Below, in pieces: positions 1 to 12,139 of a DNA stretch of 64,000 nucleotides (its first letter is position 1; the number at the start of each line of letters is the position of its first letter). The stretch lies in the NCBI GenBank assembly GCA_938008435.1, contig CALLKK010000012.1, forward strand, positions 173,697 to 237,696. The letters are read 5' to 3'. Origin of the DNA: an uncultured Steroidobacter sp. (lineage in GTDB: Bacteria > Pseudomonadota > Gammaproteobacteria > Steroidobacterales > Steroidobacteraceae). The position numbers were made by a program, and so were the translations under genes. The notes beneath the pieces are model-generated. The model was not told the origin of the DNA, searched no databases, and worked only from the letters and a program-made list of their open reading frames with translations.

Positions 1-296
1 GCGGTCGGTCGGCCCACTCGCACCTTCACCTTTGTGAACTGCGTCTCGCCGGCAGCGTGCAGGCGCTCCAGGAGCTGCTTCTGCGCATATCTAATATGTG
101 TCGCCCAGGTGGCCGAGTCGGCCAGCACGATCAGCGTATCGCCGCGACAACTCGCTGAAATTACATGGTCTTTTTCAGGGCCCGCGAGCGCTTGCCGGAC
201 GCGGTCGGCGAGCTCCACCGTTGCCTGCGCGCGCCGTTCGAGCTGGGCGAGCAGCGTCCCAAGCCCCTCCGAGACCGGTTTGAACGAGTCAGACAT
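1..296 (-). CDS. dciA: DciA-type (DUF721) DnaB-helicase loader, 3' part missing
   Basis: 98 codons are visible, starting at the ATG at 296 and running off the left edge, so the C-terminus is missing. The protein starts MSDSFKPVSEGLGTLLAQLE and contains the stretch DTLIVLADSATWATHIRYAQ, the core of the DUF721 fold, a KH-like nucleic-acid-binding domain. DUF721/DciA proteins interact with the replicative helicase DnaB in bacteria lacking DnaC. In many gammaproteobacteria a DUF721 gene lies beside the M23 peptidase and secA, and the same order is seen here, transcribed divergently. The family call rests on motif and position. The helicase role is established for the family and not shown here. 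Confidence 0.8.
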   Translation of the reverse strand, partial: MSDSFKPVSEGLGTLLAQLERRAQATVELADRVRQALAGPEKDHVISASCRGDTLIVLADSATWATHIRYAQKQLLERLHAAGETQFTKVKVRVGRPT

Positions 297-584
297 CGGC
301 TGATTGCTCCGCAGTATGTGTCGTAGACGCTTGATCTTTGGCAAGTTGATTCTGCATATTCCAGCCACTGCTCAGGGCAAACCCGTCGAAAGGCGGGGAC
401 GCAAAGCTTCCGGTCTAAGGGTCGCTCCGGCGACCACGATAGCGGGGCTGCCAGGATGTACAACTCGAACTATTCGGTTCTACGTCCAACCGTAAGCGAC
501 GAGCGCAGGCAGGTGCTGTGAGGTCCAGCGCCCCGAGGAGCTGTGCTGCGCCGTTTTTCGAGTCGAGGCGACGAGGATGAGTGC

Positions 585-1496
585 ATGAACGTCATCGTGT
601 TTTCCAAGCGGCTGGGGAAAGCTCGCCAGTTCGAGCTCGGCCGGCCGATGGCGATGACGGTCATCATCGCGTGCCTCGCCGTTCTGCTGGGCGGCACGCT
701 TTTTCTCGGTATGCAGCTCGGTCGCACCAGCGACCCGATCGAACACGTCGGCGAATGGGGCGCGGCGCTCGAAGCGCAACGCCAGGAAATCCTCGCCGCG
801 AAGCGCGAGCTGCAGGAGCGCTTGGATGCGCTGGCAACGCGCGTCGGGCAAATGAATGCACACGTGATCCGCCTCGATGCCCTTGGTCGGCGGCTCACGG
901 AAATGGCCAATCTCGACAAGGGCGAATTCAACTTCGATACCCCGCCGGCGCTCGGTGGTCCCGAAGGTCTTGTCGAAGGAGCGGTCGCGACCGCGCCGGA
1001 TCTCACGGCGATGCTCGATGAGCTCACCCGGCAGATCAAAGACCGCGAACGACAGCTCAGCGTCCTCGAAAGCCTGATTTCCAACCGCAACTTGAGCCGT
1101 CAGATCGTCCCCGGCGGGCGTCCGGTGACCCAGGGTTGGATTTCCTCTTACTTCGGTCATCGCACCGATCCGTTCACCGGCCGCAAGGTCTTCCATCGCG
1201 GCGTCGATTTCGCCGGTCCGGCGGGTGCGCAAGTGGTGGCGGTGGCCTCGGGCGTGGTGACTTACGCCAAGGATCGCTTCGGCTACGGCAAGACCGTGGA
1301 GATCAACCACGGCAACGGCTACGTGACCCGCTATGCGCACAATCAGCGCCTCCTCGTCGCCGAAGGCGATACGGTCCAGAAGGGCCAGCCGATTGCACTG
1401 ATCGGCTCGACCGGTCGGTCGACGGGGCCGCACCTGCACTTCGAAGTCCTGAAGCAGGGGCGGGCGGTCGATCCGATGAGCTTCGTCAAGCGCTGA
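585..1496 (+). CDS. M23 (LytM) metallopeptidase, membrane-anchored, upstream of secA
   Basis: 303-residue inner-membrane protein whose periplasmic domain should cut peptidoglycan cross-links or stems. One membrane segment lies at about residues 23-45, a coiled-coil-like charged stretch at about 60-90, and the LytM domain fills the C-terminal half. The zinc ligands are all present: H204 and D208 in HRGVD, and the HLH pair H283/H285 before the end. It therefore looks active rather than like a degenerate EnvC/NlpD-type activator. The ATG at 585 is chosen over an in-frame upstream start at 543 because GAGG precedes it at good spacing and the protein then begins with a short cytoplasmic tail. It occupies the position held by secM in E. 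coli. Confidence 0.9.
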   Translation: MNVIVFSKRLGKARQFELGRPMAMTVIIACLAVLLGGTLFLGMQLGRTSDPIEHVGEWGAALEAQRQEILAAKRELQERLDALATRVGQMNAHVIRLDALGRRLTEMANLDKGEFNFDTPPALGGPEGLVEGAVATAPDLTAMLDELTRQIKDRERQLSVLESLISNRNLSRQIVPGGRPVTQGWISSYFGHRTDPFTGRKVFHRGVDFAGPAGAQVVAVASGVVTYAKDRFGYGKTVEINHGNGYVTRYAHNQRLLVAEGDTVQKGQPIALIGSTGRSTGPHLHFEVLKQGRAVDPMSFVKR

Positions 1497-1672
1497 CCGA
1501 CAGCGCCGAGCGCGGGGCGGCCTTCGCGCGATTCTCTCCTTGGATCCCGACCTTACGCTCGGCTCTTGCAATCCTTGCCGAGCGCCCTGAACTTGCGTTG
1601 ATCTGCGGGATCTGACGATCAAGCCCGCGTGTACAATACTGCCCCTTTTCTGCCCCACCCCGGAGTTCGAGC

Positions 1673-4402
<2,730 letters not shown>

Positions 4403-4468
4403 GCGAAGCCGTCAGCGGATTTCTCGAACGGTGCCGGCTCGCGCAGGTCAAGGAGTGCTGCTCTGTCC

Positions 4469-4897
4469 GTGAGCCCTTCAGCAGACGCGCCCGTCCGGCA
4501 CTTGCATGTCGTCGCCGGCGCGCTCTTCGATGCGCAAGGCCGGGTGCTGATCGCACAGCGCCCTGCGGGCAAGCACATGGCCGGCGGCTGGGAATTTCCC
4601 GGCGGCAAGCTCGAGCCGAACGAAGATCGCTTCGCAGGACTGCGGCGCGAGCTGCGCGAAGAGCTCGGCATCGAGACGCTGCGCGCGCGACCGCTCATCG
4701 CCTACGAGCATCGCTATGCGGATCGCACCGTGCTGCTCGATTTGTGGATCGTCGAGGCGTACGAAGGCGAGCCGCGTTCCCTCGATTCGCAACCGCTCAA
4801 GTGGGTGACGCTCGCCGACCTCGACCACGTCGGGTTGCTGGAAGCGGACAAACCGATGGTCGAGGCGCTTCGCGCGGCTGTAGGCTCTACGCTCTAG
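4469..4897 (+). CDS. mutT: Nudix hydrolase MutT (8-oxo-dGTP diphosphatase)
   Basis: 142-residue Nudix protein that should remove 8-oxo-dGTP from the nucleotide pool. The Nudix box is a perfect match: G-x5-E-x7-RE-L-x-EE-x-G-I, from about residue 45, in GGKLEPNEDRF...RRELREELGI. The GTG start at 4469 follows AGGAG with a rather long spacing of 13 bases. The secA-mutT order is standard in gammaproteobacteria. The last residues, AVGSTL, and the stop codon are written by a heptanucleotide repeat that continues downstream. The coaE C-terminus, AVGSRL, is written by another copy of the same repeat. Confidence 0.93.
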   Translation: MSPSADAPVRHLHVVAGALFDAQGRVLIAQRPAGKHMAGGWEFPGGKLEPNEDRFAGLRRELREELGIETLRARPLIAYEHRYADRTVLLDLWIVEAYEGEPRSLDSQPLKWVTLADLDHVGLLEADKPMVEALRAAVGSTL

Positions 4898-5022
4898 GCT
4901 GTAGGCTGTGGCTAGAGCGCGCTTCGCGCGCTTGTTAACTTTCAAGACTACCCGCCCGAAGCGGCGTCGTTACCACGAAGTGGCTTTAGCTAGAGCCTAC
5001 AGCCTACAGTCTACAGCCCAAG
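4876..5022. repeat. Heptanucleotide repeat with hairpin, inverted pair between mutT and the oligopeptidase gene
   Basis: From 4876 the plus strand carries consecutive degenerate heptads of the type GGCTGTA / GGCTCTA, followed by a tight hairpin AGCGCGC-TTC-GCGCGCT at about 4915-4932. A second heptad run (CTACAGC units) reads in the opposite orientation at about 4989-5020. The two arms therefore form an inverted pair around roughly 70 bases. The left arm contains the last codons and stop of mutT. The hairpin, followed by a T-rich stretch, could also end mutT transcription. The same heptads-plus-hairpin structure recurs inverted at 61105-61165. Confidence 0.75.
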
Positions 5023-5033
5023 GTTCAGCCTCC

Positions 5034-7205
5034 ATGCGTCGTGTTCTTGCCATCTCATCGCTGCTGTTGCTTGCGTCCTGCTCTTCCGGCCCGACGCATG
5101 AAAATGCCGCCATGCCTTCCTTGTCGTATCCGCCGGTCAAGCGCGTGGATCATGTCGATGTCTACCACGGTGTGCGGGTAGCCGATCCGTACCGCTGGCT
5201 CGAGGATCTGCAAAGCGCTGAGACGCGCGCCTGGGTCGCCGCGCAGAACGCGCTTGCGCAGCCGTATCTGAAGTCGATTCCGGCGCGCGAGCGTATCAAG
5301 GCACGCATGACGGAGCTCTGGATTTACGAGCGCTACGGTATTCCCGAGGTCAGCGGCGGTCGCTATTTCTATCTGCGCAACGACGGCCTGCAGAACCAGA
5401 GCGTGCTCTACGTGGCGGATTCGCTCGACGGCGAGCCGCGCGTGCTGCTCGATCCGAATGAGCTGAGCGCCGACGGCACGATCGCGCTCGGCGAGTACGT
5501 GCCGAGCCCGGATGGGCGCGTGCTCGCTTACAGCTTGTCCGACGGCGGCACCGACTGGCGCACCTGGCATTTCCGCGACGTCGAGACCGGCAAGGATCTG
5601 CCTGAGGTGCTGCGCTTCATCAAGTTTGCCGATGTCGCCTGGACCGCCGACTCGAAGTCCGTCTATTACACGCGCTATCCGACGTTACCCGACGGCACCG
5701 GCGACGGCTCGAAGCAGCGCGAGGTCTACCGTCACGTGCTCGGCACGCCGGTCGAGGACGACGTTCATGTCTTCAAAGTCACCGATCACCCGACGCGCAA
5801 CCCGTACGTCTATGTGAGCGACGACGGGCGCTACCTCGTCATCTTCCTGTACGACGGCTCGCAGTCGACGGGTCTGTATTACTTCCGGCTCGGTCCCGAC
5901 GGTGCGCCGGTCGGCGAGGTCGTTCGTCTCATCGATACGTTCGATGCTGAGTACGAATTCATCGCCGAGCTCGACGACGTGTTCTACGTGCGGACCACAG
6001 CCGATGCGCCGAATGCGCGGCTCGTGGCGATCGATCTTGAGCGTCCGCAGCGGTCGCAGTGGCGCGACGTCCTGCCGGAGACGCAGCACGCGCTGCGTGC
6101 AACCAGCATCTTGAGCGGGCGCGTGGTGGCACAGTACCTGGAAGATGCGCATTCGGTCGTGCGAGTGAGCACGCTCGATGGCCAACCCCTCTATCAGGTC
6201 GAGCTGCCGGGTCTCGGGCTTGCGAGGGGTTTCCTCGGCGGCGTCACGGATCGGGAGACCTTCTTTGCGTACACGGATTTCCTGACGCCGACGTCGATCT
6301 CGCGCCTCGATGTGGTCACCGGCGAAGTATCGCTGTTCCGCGCCCCGAAGCTGGCGCTCGACATGAGCGCGTATGTGACCGAGCAGGTGTTCTATCGCAG
6401 CAAGGACGGCACGCGCGTGCCGATGTTCATCACGCGCAAGAAAGATTTCGTCAGGAACGGGCAGGCGCCGGTGATGCTGTACGGCTACGGCGGCTTCAAT
6501 CTCGCGCAGCAACCCCAGTTCAGCGTGCCGGTCGCGGTGTGGTTGGAAATGGGTGGCGTGTACGCGCTCGCAAACATTCGAGGCGGCTCGGAGTACGGCG
6601 AGGCATGGCACTCGGCCGGAACCAAACTCAACAAACAGAACGTCTTCGACGATTTCATCGCCGCCGCCGAATGGTTGATCGAGCAGGGCTATACCTCGAG
6701 CGCGAAGCTTGCGATTCGCGGCCGCAGCAATGGCGGTCTGCTCGTCGCCGCCGTATTGAATCAGCGCCCGGAGCTGTTCGGTGCGGCGTTGCCCGCCGTC
6801 GGCGTGCTCGACATGCTGCGCTACCACACGGCGAGCGCGAATGCCCGGCAGTGGTCTGCCGACTACGGCCTCAGCGAGAACGCCGCCGAGTTCGAAGCGC
6901 TCCATGCCTATTCGCCCTACCATCGCGTGAAGGAGGGTGTGTGCTATCCGCCGACGTTGATCACGACGGCGGATCGCGACGATCGAGTCGTGCCTTGGCA
7001 CAGCTACAAATACGCGGCGGCCCTGCAGCGCGCCCAAGGGTGCGACAACCCGATCCTGCTGCGTGTCGAGACGCGGGCAGGTCACGGGGCAGGCAAACCC
7101 GTGTGGATGGAGATCGAGGATTTCGCCGACCAGTGGGCGTTCCTCGTGCGGTCGCTCAGGATGGAGGATGTCGCGGCGGCCTTGCCGGGCACGCGGTCGC
7201 GTTAG
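5034..7205 (+). CDS. Prolyl oligopeptidase family (S9A) lipoprotein
   Basis: 723-residue serine peptidase that should cleave short proline-containing peptides. The start at 5034 gives a clean lipoprotein signal with lipobox LLASC, so it is probably anchored in the periplasm. The N-terminal part is a seven-bladed propeller beginning with the family signature RVADPYRWLED. The C-terminal alpha/beta-hydrolase domain has the nucleophile in GRSNGG (S565), the acid in DRDDRVVP (about D649) and the histidine in GHGAGK (H684), so the triad is complete. In-frame starts further upstream would begin inside the repeat element and hide the signal peptide. The gene lies between mutT and yacG, which are neighbours in many relatives, so it looks inserted. 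Confidence 0.93.
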   Translation: MRRVLAISSLLLLASCSSGPTHENAAMPSLSYPPVKRVDHVDVYHGVRVADPYRWLEDLQSAETRAWVAAQNALAQPYLKSIPARERIKARMTELWIYERYGIPEVSGGRYFYLRNDGLQNQSVLYVADSLDGEPRVLLDPNELSADGTIALGEYVPSPDGRVLAYSLSDGGTDWRTWHFRDVETGKDLPEVLRFIKFADVAWTADSKSVYYTRYPTLPDGTGDGSKQREVYRHVLGTPVEDDVHVFKVTDHPTRNPYVYVSDDGRYLVIFLYDGSQSTGLYYFRLGPDGAPVGEVVRLIDTFDAEYEFIAELDDVFYVRTTADAPNARLVAIDLERPQRSQWRDVLPETQHALRATSILSGRVVAQYLEDAHSVVRVSTLDGQPLYQVELPGLGLARGFLGGVTDRETFFAYTDFLTPTSISRLDVVTGEVSLFRAPKLALDMSAYVTEQVFYRSKDGTRVPMFITRKKDFVRNGQAPVMLYGYGGFNLAQQPQFSVPVAVWLEMGGVYALANIRGGSEYGEAWHSAGTKLNKQNVFDDFIAAAEWLIEQGYTSSAKLAIRGRSNGGLLVAAVLNQRPELFGAALPAVGVLDMLRYHTASANARQWSADYGLSENAAEFEALHAYSPYHRVKEGVCYPPTLITTADRDDRVVPWHSYKYAAALQRAQGCDNPILLRVETRAGHGAGKPVWMEIEDFADQWAFLVRSLRMEDVAAALPGTRSR

Positions 7206-7244
7206 CAAGGCGAGGCAGCACCTGCCTGCGCCGCGCGAGCGCCG

Positions 7245-7433
7245 TCAGGTGTTCTCGTGCGGCTCGTCGGGCTCGCCTTCGTCCTGCACCGGCTCGCCGG
7301 GGATGGCGCGTTCGCCGGATGCCCAAGCGCCGAGGTCGATCAGCTTGCAGCGCTCGCTGCAGAACGGACGCCAACGCGAGGCGGGCGTCCACTCGACGGT
7401 ACGGCCGCAGGTGGGACAAGAGACTGAAAGCAT
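7245..7433 (-). CDS. yacG: DNA gyrase inhibitor / zinc-binding protein YacG
   Basis: 62-residue protein with the YacG zinc site: CPTC (C6, C9) and C25-x3-C29 in PFCSERCK, followed by the conserved LIDLGAWASGE. The C-terminal tail is acidic. In E. coli YacG binds GyrB and blocks DNA binding by gyrase. It lies 92 bases downstream of zapD on the same strand, the usual pairing. The first ATG that gives the conserved start MLSVSCPTCG is at 7433. Confidence 0.95.
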   Translation of the reverse strand: MLSVSCPTCGRTVEWTPASRWRPFCSERCKLIDLGAWASGERAIPGEPVQDEGEPDEPHENT

Positions 7434-7525
7434 AAGCCTTTGCTGTTCTGGGAGCTCCACCGCTGGAGCTCGCTCCCCGCTAGATGAGGGCCGCAACCGC
7501 GGCTTGCAAGGTTTCCGGTCTGCGC

Positions 7526-8329
7526 TCAGCTGCAGACAGTCAGCAGGAACGGCACATCCTCCGTCGTCTGGACGGGACGCTGGTTGACGTCGATCCAGCT
7601 CAAGAAACGAATGCTGCACCGATGATGGCTGCCGCTGATCTCCGGGAACAGCTGAGTCCCGGGCGGCAGCGTGAGTCTGAGCAGCTGACTCGGCGTGTCG
7701 CGCTCGAAGACCACTTGGAACGTGCCGCCCGTTGCGATCTCCGGACGCGGGCGCGCCGATTCGCGCGTCAACCAGAGCAGCTCGGTGACGGCGTCGCATA
7801 GCGGGCGGATCGTCGACATCCAGTCCGCAAAATCCGCCGCGCGCGTCTCGAACGGCAGATCCAGCCAGTGACGGTAATCCGGCAGATCGAACTCGCAGGT
7901 GCCGCCTGGGATCGAGCTGCGGTGCTTGATGGCGTTCAAGAATTCCGAGTCGCGCAGGCGCTGCATGAAAAGCGCGCCGGCTGCGTTGAGCTCGGAGCGC
8001 AGGCGCGCCAGGTTCGCGAGCACCGCCTTCAGCCGCGCGCTGTCGACGCCCGGCCGCGACTGATACTCGTGCATGATGGTCATCTGGCGCTCGAGCTCCT
8101 TGAGCACTTCGCTGCGAATATCGCCGCGGGCCGTGATCGCCAGGATCTCGAGGAGCGAGCTCACCGCCGCTCGCGTCGACCACGGATCCCGGTGCTCCTC
8201 GTGATAGAGCGTCTGCTGGTAGAGGAAATCGAGGCGCAGGAACGTGCGCATCCGCTCGTTGAGCGGCTGCTCGTACACTGGCCCACCGGGCGCAATGGCT
8301 TTCTTGAGATCGCGATCTGACGAAGTCAT
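7526..8329 (-). CDS. zapD: Cell division protein ZapD (YacF, DUF1342)
   Basis: 267-residue cytoplasmic protein that bundles FtsZ filaments at the division ring, slightly longer than the E. coli protein of about 247. Family features include the N-terminal YEQPLNERMRTFLRLDFL and the C-terminal strands with RFLSWIDVNQRP. zapD and yacG form the expected pair. Their usual upstream partner coaE is absent here and lies at 61.1-61.8 kb, on the same strand and with its 3' end facing this gene. That is the arrangement expected if DNA had been inserted between the two. Confidence 0.95.
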   Translation of the reverse strand: MTSSDRDLKKAIAPGGPVYEQPLNERMRTFLRLDFLYQQTLYHEEHRDPWSTRAAVSSLLEILAITARGDIRSEVLKELERQMTIMHEYQSRPGVDSARLKAVLANLARLRSELNAAGALFMQRLRDSEFLNAIKHRSSIPGGTCEFDLPDYRHWLDLPFETRAADFADWMSTIRPLCDAVTELLWLTRESARPRPEIATGGTFQVVFERDTPSQLLRLTLPPGTQLFPEISGSHHRCSIRFLSWIDVNQRPVQTTEDVPFLLTVCS

Positions 8330-8381
8330 CCTACCGATTGTGTCGCAGTCGCGCGTTAATTAGAAAGCCCTAGAGCGAAAT

Positions 8382-9014
8382 CTATTCGGTTCCCGTTCCG
8401 CGCTTCGCCGCACGTTCTCGTTCGACGAGCGCGGTTGCGATCTCGAGCATCTGGGCCTGCGTTTCGCCCTTGACCGAATACTTGCCGGCGACCGCCAGAT
8501 GAGGCACGCCTTGCACGCGGTATACGCGTGTGAGCTCGTTGGCGCGCAGCGCCTTGCGGGTCACCTCGTCGGAATAGAAGGCCTCGCGGAAGGCGGCCGC
8601 ATTGCCGCCGCGTTCGGCAACCCAGGCGGTGAGGGTCGGTTCGTCGAAGAGCGAGCGGCCTTCCTTGTGGATCGCATCGAACAGCGCATCGTCGAAACGC
8701 TCCAGCTGCCCGCTCGCTTGCAGCGCATAGTAGGCGCGTACGAGCTGACCCCATGGGCGCCGGCCGAACACGACCGGTATGCGGACGAACTCGACATCGC
8801 TCGGCAGCGCCTTGGCCCAGCGCGTGACGTGCGGATGGAAGTTGGCGCAATGCGGACAGGCGTACGAGAAGAACTCCAGCACTTCGACCTTGTCCGCCGA
8901 GGCGGTCGACTGCGCTACGGGCAGCAGTTCGTAGTCGCGCCCTCGCACGATCTCGGCGCTCGCGAACGCCGAGCAGAGCAGGGCTGCCAATGCAACAATC
9001 GCGCTTCGCATCAT
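8382..9014 (-). CDS. dsbA: Periplasmic thiol:disulfide oxidoreductase DsbA
   Basis: 210-residue exported thioredoxin-fold oxidase that forms disulfide bonds in secreted proteins and is normally re-oxidised by DsbB. The signal peptide covers about residues 1-20 (AALLCSAFASA). The active site is C53-PH-C56 in FFSYACPHC. The helical insertion follows, and the cis-proline loop is VQGVPHLAV. The ATG at 9014 is preferred over a GTG three codons upstream because AAGG lies 8 bases before it. It is 52 bases upstream of zapD with no obvious terminator between, so cotranscription is possible. This is not the usual zapD neighbour. Confidence 0.92.
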   Translation of the reverse strand: MMRSAIVALAALLCSAFASAEIVRGRDYELLPVAQSTASADKVEVLEFFSYACPHCANFHPHVTRWAKALPSDVEFVRIPVVFGRRPWGQLVRAYYALQASGQLERFDDALFDAIHKEGRSLFDEPTLTAWVAERGGNAAAFREAFYSDEVTRKALRANELTRVYRVQGVPHLAVAGKYSVKGETQAQMLEIATALVERERAAKRGTGTE

Positions 9015-9158
9015 CGTACGCACCTTGATCGATCCACGGGGCGGCCGCGAGGCCGACCCGCCGTGATTATCGGTCCGTAGCAGGCAGCATCCAACATGGA
9101 TGGATGAACAATGCCTGCCGAATGCGTTGCCTGGAAAGCGCTGGCCACGGTGCCGGAG

Positions 9159-9824
9159 TTAGTTCTCGATGCTGAGAAGCTCGACGTCGAAGACGAGCGT
9201 CGAGCCCGGCGGAATCTCGGGCGCCCCGCGGTCGCCGTAAGCAAGGTCAGGCGGACAGATGATGCGGCTCTGGCCGCCGACCTTCACCGTCTGCAGCGCT
9301 TCCTGCCAGCACGGGATCACGCCCTCGAGCGGAATGGAGGCCGGCTCGCCGCGTGCACGCGAATCGTCGAAGACTTTCCCGTCGATCGTCCTGCCTTGGT
9401 AGTGGACGCTGACGACATTCTTTGCGGTCGGCGAAGGGCCGGTGCCCGCCTTGATGTGCTGGATCACGATGCCGGAGTCCGTCTTGGTCGCGCCCTTCTC
9501 GGCCGCCGCCTTGTCCCGGAAGGCTTGTCCCGCGGTGCGATGACGCTGCGTAATGGCAGCGACTCGTTCTCTTTGCAGGTCGCCAAGCTGCGGGATGTAT
9601 GCGTTGACATCGATGGTCGCCTTGTCGGTGGCGCCATCCTCGAGCCCTGCCTTGACGAGGGCGAGCTCGGCGGGCGTCAGATCGAACTGAGCTACTTGGC
9701 GTGCCAGCACGACGCCGAGGGCATAGAAGGTCTTCTGTTCCTCGTCGCGCGGCTCTGCGGCCGAGATCGAGAGTGAGTAAAGGCCGGCCAGCAGGGCAGC
9801 GCCGGTAGTGCGAGCGAGCGACAT
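9159..9824 (-). CDS. FKBP-type peptidyl-prolyl isomerase, periplasmic (FkpA/Mip-like)
   Basis: 221-residue exported proline isomerase and probable chaperone. The signal peptide is about residues 1-23. An N-terminal dimerisation domain (about 25-120, beginning EEQKTFYALG) is followed by an FKBP domain. That domain has the hallmarks VVSVHYQGRTIDGKVFDDS, a variant of the usual GTLxDGxxFD, and PPDLAYGDRGAPEIPPGSTL. A tryptophan sits in the pocket (CWQEAL). The ATG at 9824 follows GAGG by 6 bases. A longer in-frame start at 9875 would disrupt the signal peptide. Confidence 0.92.
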   Translation of the reverse strand: MSLARTTGAALLAGLYSLSISAAEPRDEEQKTFYALGVVLARQVAQFDLTPAELALVKAGLEDGATDKATIDVNAYIPQLGDLQRERVAAITQRHRTAGQAFRDKAAAEKGATKTDSGIVIQHIKAGTGPSPTAKNVVSVHYQGRTIDGKVFDDSRARGEPASIPLEGVIPCWQEALQTVKVGGQSRIICPPDLAYGDRGAPEIPPGSTLVFDVELLSIEN

Positions 9825-9979
9825 AGATAGACCTCGTGTTGGCGGAGCGGCGCAGTGTGAGTCGGTAGGCCGCACCTGTCCAGTGTCGCAAGCCGCATCG
9901 TCGGAAAATCACGACGTCTTGCGGGTCCTGCTGGCGGACTGCGGCGGTCGACGCCCGAGCGGCGCCGACCGACGGCGTC

Positions 9980-12139
9980 TTAGTGGCCTTCCGTCCCGCC
10001 GGTGAGACCGCGTGCTTCGAGCAGCGGCTCGATGTCCGGATCCTTGCCGTAGAAGTCGCGGAACTGCGTCATCGCATCGACGCTGAAGCCGCGCGAGAGG
10101 ATCTTCTGGCGCAGCAGATCGCCGTTCTCGCGCTTGAGCCCGCCGTGCGTTTCGAACCAGTGCTCGGTCGCGCGCGCGAGCACCTCGCTCCATATATATG
10201 CGTAATAGCCCGCGGAGTAGCCGATCGGGCTCGAGAACACGTGCAGGAAGTACGTGGAGCGATAGCGCGGCGGCACCGCGTGGAAGTCGACGCCGGCTTG
10301 CTTGAGGGCCTGCGCCTCGAACTCGGCGATCTCGTGCGCCGCCGGCGTCTTGCCGGGCGGCAGCTGATGGTAGGCCTGATCGAGCAGGGCAGCGGCCAGA
10401 TATTCGGTCGTAGCGTAGCCCTGATTGAACTTGCCCGAGGCGAGCACTTTGTCCATGAGCTCCTTCGGCATCGGCTCGCCGGTCTTGTAGTGCTTGGCGT
10501 AGTTGGCGAAGACGCGCGGATACGTGGCCCACATCTCGTTGTATTGCGAGGGGAACTCGACGAAATCGCGCGGCACGTTCGTGCCGGAGAAGCTCGGATA
10601 GGTCACGTTCGAGAACAAGCCGTGCAAGGCATGGCCGAATTCGTGGAACGCAGTGGTGACCTCGTCGAAGGTCAACAGCGTCGGCTGACCTGCAGGCGGT
10701 TTGGGGATGTTCAAGTTGTTGACCACGACCGCCTTCGTCCCGAACAGCTTCGATTGTTCGACGAAGGAATTCATCCAAGCGCCGCCGCGCTTGTTGCTGC
10801 GCGCATACCAATCGACGAGGAAGAGGCCGAGCGGCGAGCCGTCGGGTTCGAAGACTTCGAACACGCGCACGTCAGGGTGATAGGTGGGCAGATCCTTGCG
10901 CTCTTTGAACGTGATGCCGTACAGCTCCTGCGCGGCGAACAACACGCCATCGCGCAGCACGCGCTCCATCTCGAAGTACGGCCGTACTTCGGAGACGTCG
11001 TACGAGTACTTCGCCTTGCGCACCTGCTCGGCGTAGAAATCCCAATCCCACGGCTGCAGCTCGAACGGCTCGATGCCGTCGGCTTTGGCTTGCTGCTCGA
11101 TGAGCTGCTGGATTTCGGCGGCTTCCCGACGCGCATTCGCGAGCGCAGGCGGCACGAGCTTGGCGAGCATCTCGTTGACGGCGCTCGGCGTCTTGGCGGT
11201 CGCATCCTCGAGCACGTAGGCGGCATGGTTCGGATAGCCGAGCAGCGCCGCACGCTCGGCGCGCAGCTTGACGATCTGTGCGACGAGCTCGGTCGTCGCG
11301 AACTCGCCCGACCAGCCGCGGTTGATCGAGGCTTTGAAGATCCGCTCGCGCAGCGCGCGGTTCTTGAGTTGAGCGAGCGCGGGCTGCTGCGTGGTATTGA
11401 GCAGCGGAATGACCCACTTGCCTTCCAGGCCGCGCGCCTTGGCGGCTTCGGCGGCGGTAGCGATCTGCTCTTCGCTGAAGCCATCGAGCAGCGCTTTGTC
11501 TTCGACGCCGATGGCGCCCGCGTTATCGCCCTTGAGCACGTTCTGACGGAACTGCGTCGTGAGCGAAGAGATCTGCTCGTTCAGGCGGCGCAGGGTCGCC
11601 TTGTCGGCTTCCGAGAGATTCGCGCCGGCGCGGACGAACAAGGTGTAATAGCGCTCGAGCAGGCGCAGCGATTCGGGATCGAGGTTGAGGCTCGCCCGGC
11701 GCTCGTAGAGTGCCTTGACGCGCTCGAACAAACGCGGGTTCAGAAAGATCGCATCGTTGTGCGCGGCCAGCCGCGGCGCGAACTCGCTTTGAACCTGATC
11801 GAGCTCCGGATTCGTGTTGGAGGAGGTCAAGTTGTAGAAGACCTCGCTCACGCGCGTCAGCAGCTGCCCGGAGCGCTCCATGGCCACGATCGTGTTCTCG
11901 AATGTCGGCGGCTCCGGATTGTTCGCAATCGCCTCGATTTCCTCGAGCTGCTCCGCCATCCCGGCTTCGAGCGCGGGTGCGAAATGCCGGTTCTCGATCT
12001 TGTCGAGCGGCGGCAGCCGATACGGCAGCGTGCTCGGTCTGGCGAACGGGTTGTCGGGCGAAAGGGCAGCAGCAGCGTTCATGGAAGTACCGAAGACAGC
12101 GGCGGCAAGCGCAGCGGCGACTAAAGCAGTTTGGCGCAT
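9980..12139 (-). CDS. M3 family metallopeptidase (peptidyl-dipeptidase / oligopeptidase A type), exported
   Basis: 719-residue zinc peptidase with an N-terminal signal peptide ending near MNAAAALSP, so it probably acts in the periplasm on oligopeptides. The catalytic motif HEFGHALH places the zinc ligands at H499 and H503 and the general base at E500. The family region YYAYIWSEVLARA, with substrate-binding tyrosines, is also present. The exported location resembles Dcp-like peptidases of Xanthomonadales more than cytoplasmic PrlC. The ATG at 12139 is chosen over a GTG five codons upstream, and neither has a strong ribosome-binding site. Confidence 0.9.
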   Translation of the reverse strand: MRQTALVAAALAAAVFGTSMNAAAALSPDNPFARPSTLPYRLPPLDKIENRHFAPALEAGMAEQLEEIEAIANNPEPPTFENTIVAMERSGQLLTRVSEVFYNLTSSNTNPELDQVQSEFAPRLAAHNDAIFLNPRLFERVKALYERRASLNLDPESLRLLERYYTLFVRAGANLSEADKATLRRLNEQISSLTTQFRQNVLKGDNAGAIGVEDKALLDGFSEEQIATAAEAAKARGLEGKWVIPLLNTTQQPALAQLKNRALRERIFKASINRGWSGEFATTELVAQIVKLRAERAALLGYPNHAAYVLEDATAKTPSAVNEMLAKLVPPALANARREAAEIQQLIEQQAKADGIEPFELQPWDWDFYAEQVRKAKYSYDVSEVRPYFEMERVLRDGVLFAAQELYGITFKERKDLPTYHPDVRVFEVFEPDGSPLGLFLVDWYARSNKRGGAWMNSFVEQSKLFGTKAVVVNNLNIPKPPAGQPTLLTFDEVTTAFHEFGHALHGLFSNVTYPSFSGTNVPRDFVEFPSQYNEMWATYPRVFANYAKHYKTGEPMPKELMDKVLASGKFNQGYATTEYLAAALLDQAYHQLPPGKTPAAHEIAEFEAQALKQAGVDFHAVPPRYRSTYFLHVFSSPIGYSAGYYAYIWSEVLARATEHWFETHGGLKRENGDLLRQKILSRGFSVDAMTQFRDFYGKDPDIEPLLEARGLTGGTEGH

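Noticed and set aside
1497..1672. A possible SecM-like arrest peptide in front of secA.
   Set aside because: The short interval has no suitable frame with an arrest motif. The gene upstream is an M23 peptidase.
9983..12124. A 713-codon open frame antisense to the M3 peptidase.
   Set aside because: Composition is that of a mirror frame and no domain is recognisable. The peptidase has a complete HEFGH motif.
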